Shown here: one piece after another, positions 17,660 to 26,225 of the stretch
Numbering within the stretch: position 1 is the stretch's first letter
Layout of the letters: every line of letters starts with the position of its first letter
Assembly (NCBI GenBank): GCA_024421095.1
Contig: JAHQYM010000010.1
Location: forward strand, 1-48,880
Reading direction: 5' to 3'
DNA from: Acidimicrobiia bacterium
Lineage (GTDB): Bacteria > Actinomycetota > Acidimicrobiia > Acidimicrobiales > Aldehydirespiratoraceae
DNA: 48,880 nucleotides
Notes under the pieces: generated by a model
What the model saw: the letters and a program-made list of their open reading frames with translations, nothing else
Database searches by the model: none
What the model was told of the DNA's origin: nothing
Made by a program: the position numbers and the translations under genes

Positions 17660-20356
17660 GTGACTGGACAAGACTGGTTCGCCACCGCTCAGAGGCCGTC
17701 ATCGGGCGCGCATTTTTACAAGTGCGCGCTCCAAGTGAACCCCCATCACTACTCCGGGACGTTCCGGGGGCAGGCGAGTGGAGGCAGTTCGCTCGAGTAC
17801 GCGCAGGCAATCATCGCTGAAGCCGTAGCGCTCGAAGTGTCGGTACTTGCCATCACCGACCACAACAGCGTCAGTTCGATCCACGAGTTCCGAGCCGCCG
17901 CGGAAGGTCACCAAATCACGATCTTTCCCGGATTCGAGATCGCCTCGTCTGAAGGTATCCACATTCTCTGCTTCTACCCGCCGGACACCGCCGCGGAGAC
18001 ACTCGAACGATTTCTCGGCGAGTTGGGGATACGCAGTACCGAACCCTCCTCCGATCTGTCCAGCGACCCGTTCGCGCAGATTCTCCAGAAAGTAAGAGCA
18101 CAAGGTGGTGTCACTGTCGCTGCACACGTAACCGGCAGCAAGGGATTGTTTGAGGTACTTGAGGGCCAGGCCTGCATTCGCGCTTGGCGCAACGAGGATC
18201 TGCTTGCGATCCAGATCCCAGGACCAGTCAGCGCCCTGCCAGACAAGGTGCGCCAAATCGTGAATAACAAGAATCACGATTACCGTCGCTCCCATGCGGT
18301 TGGCGTAGAGCGAGCTGTGGCTACAGTCAATGCCAAGGACATCAGGAAACCCGAGGACTTGCACGACCCGTCCGCAACGTCTTGGATCAAGATGTCTGAA
18401 GTCAGCATTGAGGGCTTGCGCCAGGCATTCCTGGACCCAGACTCGAGAATAAGGCTCAACAGCGACCCTGAACCCGAAGAGCACGCAGAACTGGTGACCC
18501 TCGAATGGAATGGAGGATTCCTCGACGGGGCCGCCGTCCACTTCAACCCGAACCTGAACGTGCTCATCGGTGGACGCGGTGCCGGTAAATCCACGGTCAT
18601 TGAGAGTCTGCGGCATGTGCTCAACCTCGAACCCACCGGCGAAGATGCCCTCAAGGCACACACGGGAATGGTGCGTCAAGTAATTCGCAGTGGCACAAAG
18701 ATCACCCTCCGCACGCGGGTCTTCCGCCCCGCGGAACGTGAATACCTGATCGAACGGACCGTCCCGAATCCGGCGATAGTGCGCGAATCGAACGGGCAGA
18801 TCTCCAATCTGTCCCCTCGCGACATTCTTCCTAACGTTGACATCTACGGACAGCATGAAATATCGGAGCTTGCGAAGAGCCCCGAGAAGCGCACCGTGTT
18901 GATCGACAGATTCGTCCCGCGCGATGAGTCGTTGAATCGGCAGAAGACGAGCGTGATTCGCAGTTTGCAACAGACCAGAAAGTCAATCGTCGATGCGCGC
19001 GCCGAGATCGAGCAGATTGACGAACAATTGGCCAAGCTGCCCGGCCTGGAAGAAACCTTGGAAAGGTACAAGGAAGCCGGACTCGAAAATCGACTGCGCG
19101 AACGGAGCCTTCTGGTTCGCGAAGAACGCCTGCTCGACTCGATTCCCGAGCGAATCTCGGTTTTTCGCGAGTGCTTGGACGCGCTCCGACAGGAGTTGCC
19201 GATCGATCGAGCCTTCCTGTCCGAGAAGGCACTCGAAGAACTTCCTGGAAAGGAGATCCTCGCAAGTGCCGATCCCGTCCTCGAACAACTGAGCCGCGAA
19301 ATCGAAGCGTCGGCAACGCTGATTGAGAAAGCGCTCGAGCAGGCGCACGACGGCGTGACCGGTGTCATTCGCCGCTGGTCCGTCAGAAAGGGCGAAGTCG
19401 AGTCCGAGTATCAGCAGATACTCCGTGAACTCCAGAAATCAGCTGTGGACGGGGCCGAGTTCATCCGCCTCCAACGCGAGATCGAGGCTCTCCGCCCCTT
19501 ACGGGATCGCAGGACCTCACTGGATCGGCTCGAGACGGACTGCTCCGAGCAGAGACGTGCGCTGCTGGCCGAATGGGAGGATCTCAAGGCTCGTGAGTTC
19601 CGCGGCCTGGACCGGGCGGCCAAGAGCGTGAGCAGTGACTTGCGGGACCGAGTGCAGGTCAGCGTGACCGCCTCAGGCAATCGGGAGCCTCTGTCCAGAC
19701 TGCTCAGAGAGGAGATCGGCGGGCGCCTCTCCGAAGCAATCGACAAACTCGAACAGGCCCCAGATTTCTCATTGACCAATTTCGTCAAGTGTTGCAGGGA
19801 CGGCTCGGACGCGCTGCAACGCGCTTACTCGATCCCTGCGGCACAAGCAATAAGCCTGACAGAGGCTACGGCGGACACCTTGATGCGGGTAGAAGAGTTG
19901 GAACTCCCGCCCACAACAGACCTAGAGTTGAACACGGCTGCGGCCGACGACCCCCCGTACTGGCAGGCTCTTGAAGACCTCTCTACAGGGCAGAAGGCGA
20001 CGGCCGTGCTTTTGCTTCTGCTTTTGGAGTCTGACGCGCCATTGATTGTTGACCAGCCTGAGGACGACCTTGACAACCGTTTCATCACTGAAGTCGTAGT
20101 ACCACGAATGCGCGAGGAAAAGCGGCGTAGACAATTTCTTTTCTCCACTCATAACGCCAACATACCGGTGCTCGGGGATGCTGAGCTGATTCTTGGACTG
20201 ACCGCATCTGGTGATGCCGACAACAAAGGCAAAGCGGTTATCAGACCCGAGCACACGGGTTCCATTGATGTCTCGGGAGTGCGCGAACTGGTCGAAGAAA
20301 TACTCGAAGGGGGCAAGAATGCCTTTGAGACGAGAAGGCTGAAGTATGGTTTCTAG
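17660..20356 (+). CDS. PHP-domain/SMC-like ATPase (TrlF-like), putative defence protein
   Basis: 898 aa. Residues about 20-290 look like a PHP phosphoesterase fold: FYKCALQVNP in place of the usual DLHxH strand, then AITDHNSVSS, FPGFEIASSEGIHIL and VAAHVTGSKG. An ABC/SMC-type ATPase follows: Walker A GGRGAGKST (K310), a long central coiled coil (about 420-680, rich in Glu/Arg/Leu), signature-like LSTGQKA, Walker B LIVDQPEDDLD (D798), and the switch histidine in FLFSTHNANIPV. This architecture matches the family named TrlF in public annotation, often found with mobile or defence genes. The GTG start has no clear SD; the real start could differ. Base composition and codon use differ visibly from both flanks. 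The gene is followed after 9 nt by an AlbA_2 gene. Confidence 0.8.
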   Translation: MTGQDWFATAQRPSSGAHFYKCALQVNPHHYSGTFRGQASGGSSLEYAQAIIAEAVALEVSVLAITDHNSVSSIHEFRAAAEGHQITIFPGFEIASSEGIHILCFYPPDTAAETLERFLGELGIRSTEPSSDLSSDPFAQILQKVRAQGGVTVAAHVTGSKGLFEVLEGQACIRAWRNEDLLAIQIPGPVSALPDKVRQIVNNKNHDYRRSHAVGVERAVATVNAKDIRKPEDLHDPSATSWIKMSEVSIEGLRQAFLDPDSRIRLNSDPEPEEHAELVTLEWNGGFLDGAAVHFNPNLNVLIGGRGAGKSTVIESLRHVLNLEPTGEDALKAHTGMVRQVIRSGTKITLRTRVFRPAEREYLIERTVPNPAIVRESNGQISNLSPRDILPNVDIYGQHEISELAKSPEKRTVLIDRFVPRDESLNRQKTSVIRSLQQTRKSIVDARAEIEQIDEQLAKLPGLEETLERYKEAGLENRLRERSLLVREERLLDSIPERISVFRECLDALRQELPIDRAFLSEKALEELPGKEILASADPVLEQLSREIEASATLIEKALEQAHDGVTGVIRRWSVRKGEVESEYQQILRELQKSAVDGAEFIRLQREIEALRPLRDRRTSLDRLETDCSEQRRALLAEWEDLKAREFRGLDRAAKSVSSDLRDRVQVSVTASGNREPLSRLLREEIGGRLSEAIDKLEQAPDFSLTNFVKCCRDGSDALQRAYSIPAAQAISLTEATADTLMRVEELELPPTTDLELNTAAADDPPYWQALEDLSTGQKATAVLLLLLLESDAPLIVDQPEDDLDNRFITEVVVPRMREEKRRRQFLFSTHNANIPVLGDAELILGLTASGDADNKGKAVIRPEHTGSIDVSGVRELVEEILEGGKNAFETRRLKYGF

Positions 20357-20365
20357 GTGGCCAGT

Positions 20366-21613
20366 ATGAACCGCTTAGAACTCTCGCAGTTGCTACTTCA
20401 CGGTGAGAACTCCGGGTTGGAATTCAAACGCGACGACACGCAACCCCGGAAACTCGCTGGAGAGATCGCCGCGTTACTCAACCTGCAAGGTGGACACATA
20501 CTGCTCGGCGTCGAAGAAGACGGAACCGTTTCTGGTCTGACGCGAGACCCGAAACAAGCCGAAGAATGGGTCATGCAGACTGCAAGAGACAACGTCCAGC
20601 CAGCGGTGATCCCGTACTGGGAAACCCTTGAGGTGGACGACGGCGCAGTTGTCGGGGTTGTCACGCTTTCCGCGGATGCCCCAGACAAACCATACAAGGT
20701 CAAGTGCGGCAGTTCGTGGGTAACCCGAATCCGTGTGGGCACGACGACTCGGGATGCAACCAGAGAAGAGGAAGAGCGTCTTTACCAGCAGTCAGGCAGG
20801 TTGAGGTATGGGATGAAACCCGTGCCGGGAACGAGCACACAGGATCTGGACCTTCGGCGTCTTCGTGACTATTTCGTTCGAGTCCTAGGCACGAAGAGCT
20901 TTCCTGAAGACGACTCAGACGAACTCAAACAGTTGCTAATCAACCTAGAATTGGCAACGGTGGCGACCTTAGACGGACACACTTCGGCAACTGTGGACGG
21001 GTTGTTGCTCTTTGGCAAGAAACCTGAGCGTTTCCTGCCCCAATCAGGTGTGAGGGCAGTTTGCTATCAGGGAACCGAACCAGGTTATGCGGTTCGCGAA
21101 GACCAGGTCATAAAGGGTCCGCTGACTCCATTGGGTGCCGGTGGCGAGCCAGGTTTCGAACCTGGGATCGTGGACAGAGCGTGGGATTTCGTGCGGCGCA
21201 ACACAGTCTCTACAGCACGGCTGGAGGGAGCGCGGCGGCAAGAACGCTGGGAGTATCCGCAGGAGGTGCTCCGCGAGGTTCTGGTGAACGCACTGGCCCA
21301 CCGCGACTACAGCATCGCGGGGACCGACGTGATGCTGTCCATATTCTCTGACCGTTTAGAGGTACAGAGCCCGGGCCGCTTACCGAACACTGTGACCGTC
21401 GACGGCTTACGGTCAGGAATGCGCTATGCCCGGAACCAGACGCTCGTCAACATTCTGCGAGACTACGGTTACGTCGACGCCCGAGGCATGGGGATCCGCA
21501 ACAAGGTCATTCCGCTGATGAATGAACACAACGGAACAGATCCGGAGTTCATTGAGGAAGAACATCGATTCACCGTGCGCCTTTTGAAACAAGCCTCCAA
21601 CTCGCCCTCATGA
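20366..21613 (+). CDS. AlbA_2 (Schlafen-type) and GHKL-ATPase-like protein, partner of the PHP-ATPase
   Basis: 415 aa. The N-terminus carries an AlbA_2/divergent AAA_4 domain (LLLHGENSGLEFKRD, then EIAALLNLQGGHILLGVEEDG), seen in Schlafen-like nucleases and many bacterial regulators. The C-terminal half resembles the HATPase_c_4 domain (EVLREVLVNALAHRDYS, LEVQSPGRLPNTVT, DARGMGIRNKV) found with RecG-like proteins. The ATG at 20366 follows AGGTGG and lies 9 nt after the PHP-ATPase stop, so the two are co-transcribed. Composition matches its partner rather than the rest of the window. A nucleic-acid-sensing or nuclease role is plausible but not shown. Confidence 0.8.
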   Translation: MNRLELSQLLLHGENSGLEFKRDDTQPRKLAGEIAALLNLQGGHILLGVEEDGTVSGLTRDPKQAEEWVMQTARDNVQPAVIPYWETLEVDDGAVVGVVTLSADAPDKPYKVKCGSSWVTRIRVGTTTRDATREEEERLYQQSGRLRYGMKPVPGTSTQDLDLRRLRDYFVRVLGTKSFPEDDSDELKQLLINLELATVATLDGHTSATVDGLLLFGKKPERFLPQSGVRAVCYQGTEPGYAVREDQVIKGPLTPLGAGGEPGFEPGIVDRAWDFVRRNTVSTARLEGARRQERWEYPQEVLREVLVNALAHRDYSIAGTDVMLSIFSDRLEVQSPGRLPNTVTVDGLRSGMRYARNQTLVNILRDYGYVDARGMGIRNKVIPLMNEHNGTDPEFIEEEHRFTVRLLKQASNSPS

Positions 21614-21645
21614 GGCGCTGGGTTTTTCTTGGGCGGTATAGGGTT

Positions 21646-23103
21646 CTAGTTTTTTGCCGCAGATTGATCGTAATTCTTGGCTTTGCGTTTGCGTGCTAGA
21701 TACCAGAACAATCCTGTTGCCAGCGCCGCGAACGGTACAAACGGTAAGGCGGTGCCGATGATGATCAACAATGCTGAACCTAACCTAGTGATTGCAGACC
21801 AACCCGATGACACCGAATCGAAGAAGCCGGGTAGCGGTTCGGTAACGCTGGCTTCTAAATACACGAAACCAGAGACCCTTAGTTCCTGCTCATCGTTGTG
21901 TGGCAACAACGATGCGGCAGGCACAGCCGTGGCGTTCACCTCGATTTGTTCCACTTGGTTAACGTTGACGCGACGCACGAACCCGTCGACCGATTCGAGT
22001 TCAGCCACTGCAACCACAACCCCGCCCGGTTCTAAAGCGTTGAGATTGCCACTTCGCAGCGTGAGGTCGTCAACCCGCATCCGCAGCGTCGGCACATTAA
22101 TGTCAATACTGGTTAACACATCATCCCCAGTGTTACGCACCTCAACACACAAGACCGCATTGTCGTTGGCTTCGATAGTCAAATCTGTCAAACCAGGGCA
22201 GGCATCTTCTTCGTTATCACCAAGCCACACAACCATGTTGATGGACGCGTCTGGGTCTTCTTCACGCAACTCGTTGATGGTCACGGTTATGGTGGCCAGG
22301 CTCACCTGATTTTGGAGCGTTCTGAGGCGGCCTTTGAGTTGTTCCAAAAGGGTTTCACGCTCAAGTAGTTGTTGTTCTAGCTCAACCAAGCCTTCGATTT
22401 CTGTGGCGTTTGCTATGAGCGTCCGCACGCGCTCAACGCTCAATTCCGCAGTCGTGATACGGCTCTGCAGGTCAACAACACGTTCGGTTACGTCATCGGT
22501 TTGGGTGGTTTGGCGCTGCAACTCACCCACACCCTCTAGAGCACGCATCGCCTGATCAAAGACGCTTGGGTCAACTTTGTAGGTAAGGACGGTGCGTGGT
22601 CGCACATTCATACGGGTGTCTTGGCCGAACAAAAAACCTCCCAGCTCAGCGATCGCTTGGTTCGCTGCGAGGGTGGCTGCTGGCACATCAATCACCTGGA
22701 TAACTATCTCCGCGGTGTAAATTATCTGGCGTCCGACATCGATTGGGGTTGTCTCAGGAAGCGACGTTTCCTGTGCAGCACTCGTTGCGGACAGCACCAG
22801 CGCGGAATCTTCACTCATCGAATCGTCACTCATCGAATCGTCACTCATCGAATCGTCACTCGTGGGTGCGATAGTCGCGGACGAAAAAGCCACGACATTG
22901 CCCATCTCGGTATCTGCACTGGCATCCGACACGAATTCTTCACTGGAGTCCGACATTGTTTCCGCATACCCATCAGCAGGTTCGTCTGCGCTCAAGACGG
23001 TGGAATTCGCTGTGGTGTCATCATTGCTGCAAGCGCCTAAAAGCAGTAAACCCCCAAGCAACGCAACCACCACCCAAACAAAGCATCTCACAAAAGCAGT
23101 CAT
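21646..23103 (-). CDS. DUF4349 domain lipoprotein
   Basis: 485 aa. The signal peptide ends in a lipobox (LLLLGAC, then Ser), so the mature protein is anchored to the outer leaflet of the membrane. A low-complexity Ser/Asp/Met stretch follows. The DUF4349 domain is next (RQIIYTAEIVIQVIDV, the GGFLFGQDTR region, then a coiled coil LVELEQQLLERETLLEQL), and then a beta-rich extension. A single C-terminal membrane helix (ALLIIIGTALPFVPFAALA) precedes a basic tail. The start at 23103 is favoured because GAGGAG lies upstream; the TTG at 23121 would overlap that site. The function of the family is unknown. Confidence 0.88.
   Translation of the reverse strand: MTAFVRCFVWVVVALLGGLLLLGACSNDDTTANSTVLSADEPADGYAETMSDSSEEFVSDASADTEMGNVVAFSSATIAPTSDDSMSDDSMSDDSMSEDSALVLSATSAAQETSLPETTPIDVGRQIIYTAEIVIQVIDVPAATLAANQAIAELGGFLFGQDTRMNVRPRTVLTYKVDPSVFDQAMRALEGVGELQRQTTQTDDVTERVVDLQSRITTAELSVERVRTLIANATEIEGLVELEQQLLERETLLEQLKGRLRTLQNQVSLATITVTINELREEDPDASINMVVWLGDNEEDACPGLTDLTIEANDNAVLCVEVRNTGDDVLTSIDINVPTLRMRVDDLTLRSGNLNALEPGGVVVAVAELESVDGFVRRVNVNQVEQIEVNATAVPAASLLPHNDEQELRVSGFVYLEASVTEPLPGFFDSVSSGWSAITRLGSALLIIIGTALPFVPFAALATGLFWYLARKRKAKNYDQSAAKN
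22816..22860 (-). repeat. Three perfect 15-bp tandem repeats inside the DUF4349 gene
   Basis: The unit CATCGAATCGTCACT (plus strand) occurs three times head to tail, with a partial fourth copy at 22803-22815. It encodes a repeated Ser-Asp-Asp-Ser-Met pentapeptide in the linker after the lipobox. Copy number changes would keep the frame and only change linker length. Confidence 0.9.
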
Positions 23104-23124
23104 TTCAATAGAACTCCTCAACTA

Positions 23125-23142
23125 GTTAGCCAACTCGCTAAC
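23125..23142 (-). promoter_or_regulatory. Perfect 6-bp inverted repeat upstream of the DUF4349 gene
   Basis: GTTAGC and GCTAAC are separated by 6 nt, just upstream of the SD of the lipoprotein gene. It could be an operator or a small leader hairpin. No T-run follows, so it is not a typical terminator. Confidence 0.4.
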
Positions 23143-23219
23143 CGACCTGACTAGCAACTTAGACGACATAACGCTCCGGTTAGTTCCCACATCACGATAT
23201 CTATTTAGGCTGGTGGGGG

Positions 23220-23309
23220 TGGCGGAAGGTATGGGATTTGAACCCATGGTGACCCGTAGGCCACAACGGCTTTCGAGGCCGCCCCATTCGTCCGCTCTGG
23301 CAACCTTCC
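23220..23309 (-). tRNA. tRNA-Ser (anticodon CGA)
   Basis: On the minus strand the acceptor stem GGAAGGT pairs with ACCTTCC, followed by discriminator G and an encoded CCA. The anticodon stem GCGGC/GCCGT closes the loop CTCGAAA, giving anticodon CGA (reads UCG). A long variable arm (class II tRNA) and the T-loop GGGTTCAAATCCC fit tRNA-Ser. Length is 90 nt including CCA. Confidence 0.95.
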
Positions 23310-23372
23310 AAGGTTGAGGTTATCGCCTTGGTGTCTGCCAACCACTAATCCACTCAAGACATCTGCAATAAA

Positions 23373-24155
23373 TCAATACATGCTTGTGGAGGCATCGGTT
23401 GATGTTGAACTGCGAGCTAAAGCCAGTTCAGCATCGATGCCTTTGCGTGTTGCTCGCAAGTCGCTGGTCACGGTGACCATGCGGAAACCCGCAGCGATTC
23501 TCTTGGGGGTCAAAGCACCAGTTGATTGGATGCCGGCGATCACATTGTGCGCCGCGCAACGTTCCAAAATAAAGTTCAGTGCTTCGTCGAAGGCGGGTTC
23601 GCCATCATTGTTCCCAGGTGGTAATCCTAAGGTGATCGACAAATCAGCAGGTCCGACATAGATCGCATCGATATCGGGGACTTCTAAAATTGCGTCAAGG
23701 TTGGCTAACGCTTCGGCAGTTTCGATCATCGGGATGCAAGCCACGTTGCCGGGTTCCCAAGCGAAATAGTCGTGGCGCAGACTAGCAACTATCGGCCCCC
23801 AACTGCGGGTGCCACGAGGTGCGTAACGGCAAGCGCTAGCAGCTGCTTCGGCCTCTGCGGCGGTGTTGACCATCGGAATAATCACGCCGTGAGCACCGGC
23901 ATCGAATGATTTACCGATGATGCCTACTTCGTTGCGTGGTACTCGCACAATCGGGCTGACCCCGGCAAGCAAAATAGCCCCGATCATCCCTACCGAGTGG
24001 GTGTAGTCAAGTGGCCCATGTTGCGTATCAACACAGGCGTAATCGAAGCCGCAGCGTGCCGTGGCTTCAGCGGTGACCGTGCTAGGTATCGTCAACCAAG
24101 CACCAAGAGTTGTGCGGTCTTGTCGCCATTTTTCGCATATTGTGGTAACGGTCAT
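23373..24155 (-). CDS. HpcH/HpaI-type class II aldolase
   Basis: A 260-aa member of the HpcH/HpaI aldolase/citrate lyase family. Family landmarks are DYACVDTQHGPLDY (active-site His), IVRVPRNE, GAHGVIIPMVNTAAEAE, PMIETAEAL (metal-binding Glu) and YVGPADLSITLG (metal-binding Asp). Such enzymes cleave or form 2-keto-3-hydroxy acids with a divalent metal in the cytosol. It lies 33 nt downstream of the last permease gene of the nucleoside-type ABC operon and on the same strand, so it may be co-expressed; a role in breaking down a sugar-acid from the imported compound is conceivable (inference). Confidence 0.9.
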   Translation of the reverse strand: MTVTTICEKWRQDRTTLGAWLTIPSTVTAEATARCGFDYACVDTQHGPLDYTHSVGMIGAILLAGVSPIVRVPRNEVGIIGKSFDAGAHGVIIPMVNTAAEAEAAASACRYAPRGTRSWGPIVASLRHDYFAWEPGNVACIPMIETAEALANLDAILEVPDIDAIYVGPADLSITLGLPPGNNDGEPAFDEALNFILERCAAHNVIAGIQSTGALTPKRIAAGFRMVTVTSDLRATRKGIDAELALARSSTSTDASTSMY

Positions 24156-24188
24156 CGGTAGGTTCTATCAGCCGTCTCAGGTTTTTGT

Positions 24189-25124
24189 TCACTTGGTGTG
24201 ACGAATAAAGGGTCGGGCTAGCCCTGCGGGTGCGCGAACGCGTTTGGCGAATACGGCCATCACCACAATAGTGAGTAGGAAAGGTAGTGACTGTAATAGT
24301 TCGCTGTTGAGGTTGTATCCAAGCCCTTGAATCGAAAGTCTGAAGGACAGCGCAGCAGCAAAAATTGTGCAGCCGAGGATGCTGCCCCGTAACGTCCACC
24401 CCCCGAAAATGACCGCGGCAAGAGCGATAAAACCTCGTCCGCCAATGATCGTGTTTTCGAACCTGCCGACGTGTGCAAAGAGAATAAACGCGCCTCCTAA
24501 TCCGCAGGTAAACCCAGCGTAATATATTGATTGGCGCCGACGTTTGTTCACGTTGATCCCTGTGAGGTCTGCGGCGTGCGGGTTTTCGCCCACAGAACGC
24601 GCTTCTAAACCCCATCGTGAACGGTGCACCAGCCACCAAGAAAATGGGATTAGCGGATACAAAAGATAAAAGGGCCATCGTTGTGCAAATAAGGCTGTGC
24701 CAACTAGTGGTATCTCGCTCAACAATGGAACGTCCCAGCGTCCCGCCAATGTCGCTCTTGGTGATATTTGGTTGTTGAGAAATCCGCTGAGGCCGAGCAC
24801 CAAAATGTTTAGCGTCAAACCGACTACGAACTGATCAGCGAATAGCCGATGGCTCATCTCGGCTTGGATACCTGCAACCAACATTGCGCCTAGTACCGCG
24901 GTTATCAAGCCAATGATTATTGATCCACTGTAGTTGTATCCTAGTAGTGCTGCGAACGCGCCGTTTAACAGCATTGCTTCTATCGAAATGTTGATCGTGC
25001 CGGCGCGTTCGGCTACCCATTCACCGGTTGCTGCAAAAGCCAAAAATGCCGCGAATAATGCTCCGTTTAGGTAAGTGGTTTCGCTAGTAAGGATGTCTGC
25101 GATTGGGTTTAGCAAGTTAGACAT
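24189..25124 (-). CDS. ABC importer permease, BMP/nucleoside type (second permease)
   Basis: A 311-aa membrane protein of the BPD_transp_2 family (RbsC/NupC-like). Characteristic segments are GALFAAFLAFAATGEWVAERAGTINISIEAM and the loop SVGENPHAADLTGINV, which contacts the ATPase; about eight to nine hydrophobic segments are visible. It follows the other permease by 3 nt and pairs with it to form the heterodimeric channel of a PnrA/BMP-type importer for nucleosides or related compounds. Confidence 0.9.
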   Translation of the reverse strand: MSNLLNPIADILTSETTYLNGALFAAFLAFAATGEWVAERAGTINISIEAMLLNGAFAALLGYNYSGSIIIGLITAVLGAMLVAGIQAEMSHRLFADQFVVGLTLNILVLGLSGFLNNQISPRATLAGRWDVPLLSEIPLVGTALFAQRWPFYLLYPLIPFSWWLVHRSRWGLEARSVGENPHAADLTGINVNKRRRQSIYYAGFTCGLGGAFILFAHVGRFENTIIGGRGFIALAAVIFGGWTLRGSILGCTIFAAALSFRLSIQGLGYNLNSELLQSLPFLLTIVVMAVFAKRVRAPAGLARPFIRHTK

Positions 25125-25127
25125 CAG

Positions 25128-26225
25128 TTACACGCGTTCAGACATATTGGTGCGAAAACGCCTTTGGTCTCGAAGTAGCATTAGCGCCGTTGGAATCAGT
25201 AAAGACAATACTAATAGACCTGCAATAACATCGGTGATGCGTGATTCAACTCCGGTGCTGCTAACGAAGCCTGAGCCTGTGCGTAAACCGGCAAATAACA
25301 CAGCCACTGGAACGGCTGCTAACGGTTTTTCGTTCGCTACAAGTGCAACCAACAATCCAGTCCAGCCGATGTTCGCAGCAAACCCCGGAACAAACTGATA
25401 ATTGCCGAAAGTGTACCCTCCACCAGTCAGCATAAATGCACCAGCCAATCCAGCGAACGCGCCGCTTAGAAGCAGAGCTGTGGCACCGTATTTTCCTTCA
25501 GCGACCCCGACGCGTTGGGCGGTTCGTTTGTTGCGGCCGAGGATCTTGAGACGAAATCCCCAAATGGTCCGCGTCAGGACAAGAGTAACACCTAGCGTGA
25601 TCACAACCGAAATGGGGACAGTCAAGGGTATTTCGTTGCCGAAGATATTAGGTCGGGGAAGGCGGTTGTCAAGAGGGAGTTGTTCGCTTACTTGGTTACG
25701 GTTGCCACGGTCGGCTTCGGGGGCCAATAGCAACCAATCCCAACGAAATCCGTAGGCAACGGCGTGGCTTGCAACACTCACCAAAAGTAGCGTTGATAAT
25801 ACCTCTGGCACACCTCGCCAGTATTTTAGCGCTGCTGCGAACCCCGCCCAGATACCTCCGCCAAGAGCTCCGCAACCGAGTATCAAGACCACATTGAGAG
25901 CGCCTGGTCCACCAACGAGAAAACCGATAAAGGTTCCTACCGCAGCGCCGATATAGAGTTGGCCTTCTTGGCCGATGTTGACTAATCCGGCTCTAGTGGC
26001 GATCACCGTCCCTAGCGCTACTAGCAATATTGGGGCAGCGGTAGAGATGGTTTCACCCCAACGCCCGGGTTTGCGAATACTGCCGTCTAGTAACGCGTTT
26101 AGCACAGCACGCCAATCACCTCCAGTCGCTTCAACCAACAAAGTTGATAACAGCAAAGCAGTGAACAAGCTCAAGGAATACAGGACTAGCCACTCGCCTA
26201 ATCGTGAACTGACGCGTGTGTTCAT
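25128..26225 (-). CDS. ABC importer permease, BMP/nucleoside type (first permease)
   Basis: 365 aa, BPD_transp_2 family (NupB/YufP-like). A short cytosolic start leads into about nine or ten hydrophobic segments. Family segments include TISTAAPILLVALGTVIATRAG, LVNIGQEGQLYIGA, LKILGRNKRTAQRVGV (ATPase-contact loop) and GLLVALVANEKPLA. The ATG overlaps the stop of the ATPase gene (ATGA). Together with the next permease and the dual ATPase it forms the membrane part of the importer. Confidence 0.9.
   Translation of the reverse strand: MNTRVSSRLGEWLVLYSLSLFTALLLSTLLVEATGGDWRAVLNALLDGSIRKPGRWGETISTAAPILLVALGTVIATRAGLVNIGQEGQLYIGAAVGTFIGFLVGGPGALNVVLILGCGALGGGIWAGFAAALKYWRGVPEVLSTLLLVSVASHAVAYGFRWDWLLLAPEADRGNRNQVSEQLPLDNRLPRPNIFGNEIPLTVPISVVITLGVTLVLTRTIWGFRLKILGRNKRTAQRVGVAEGKYGATALLLSGAFAGLAGAFMLTGGGYTFGNYQFVPGFAANIGWTGLLVALVANEKPLAAVPVAVLFAGLRTGSGFVSSTGVESRITDVIAGLLVLSLLIPTALMLLRDQRRFRTNMSERV

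Noticed and set aside
17699-18970. A 423-codon open frame on the minus strand inside the PHP-ATPase gene
   Set aside because: Its product shows no recognisable domain, while the plus-strand frame has clear PHP and ATPase motifs. It is a shadow frame of GC-rich coding DNA.
23310-23372. Possible terminator or promoter of tRNA-Ser
   Set aside because: Only weak partial -10/-35 matches with wrong spacing; no hairpin plus T-run was found.
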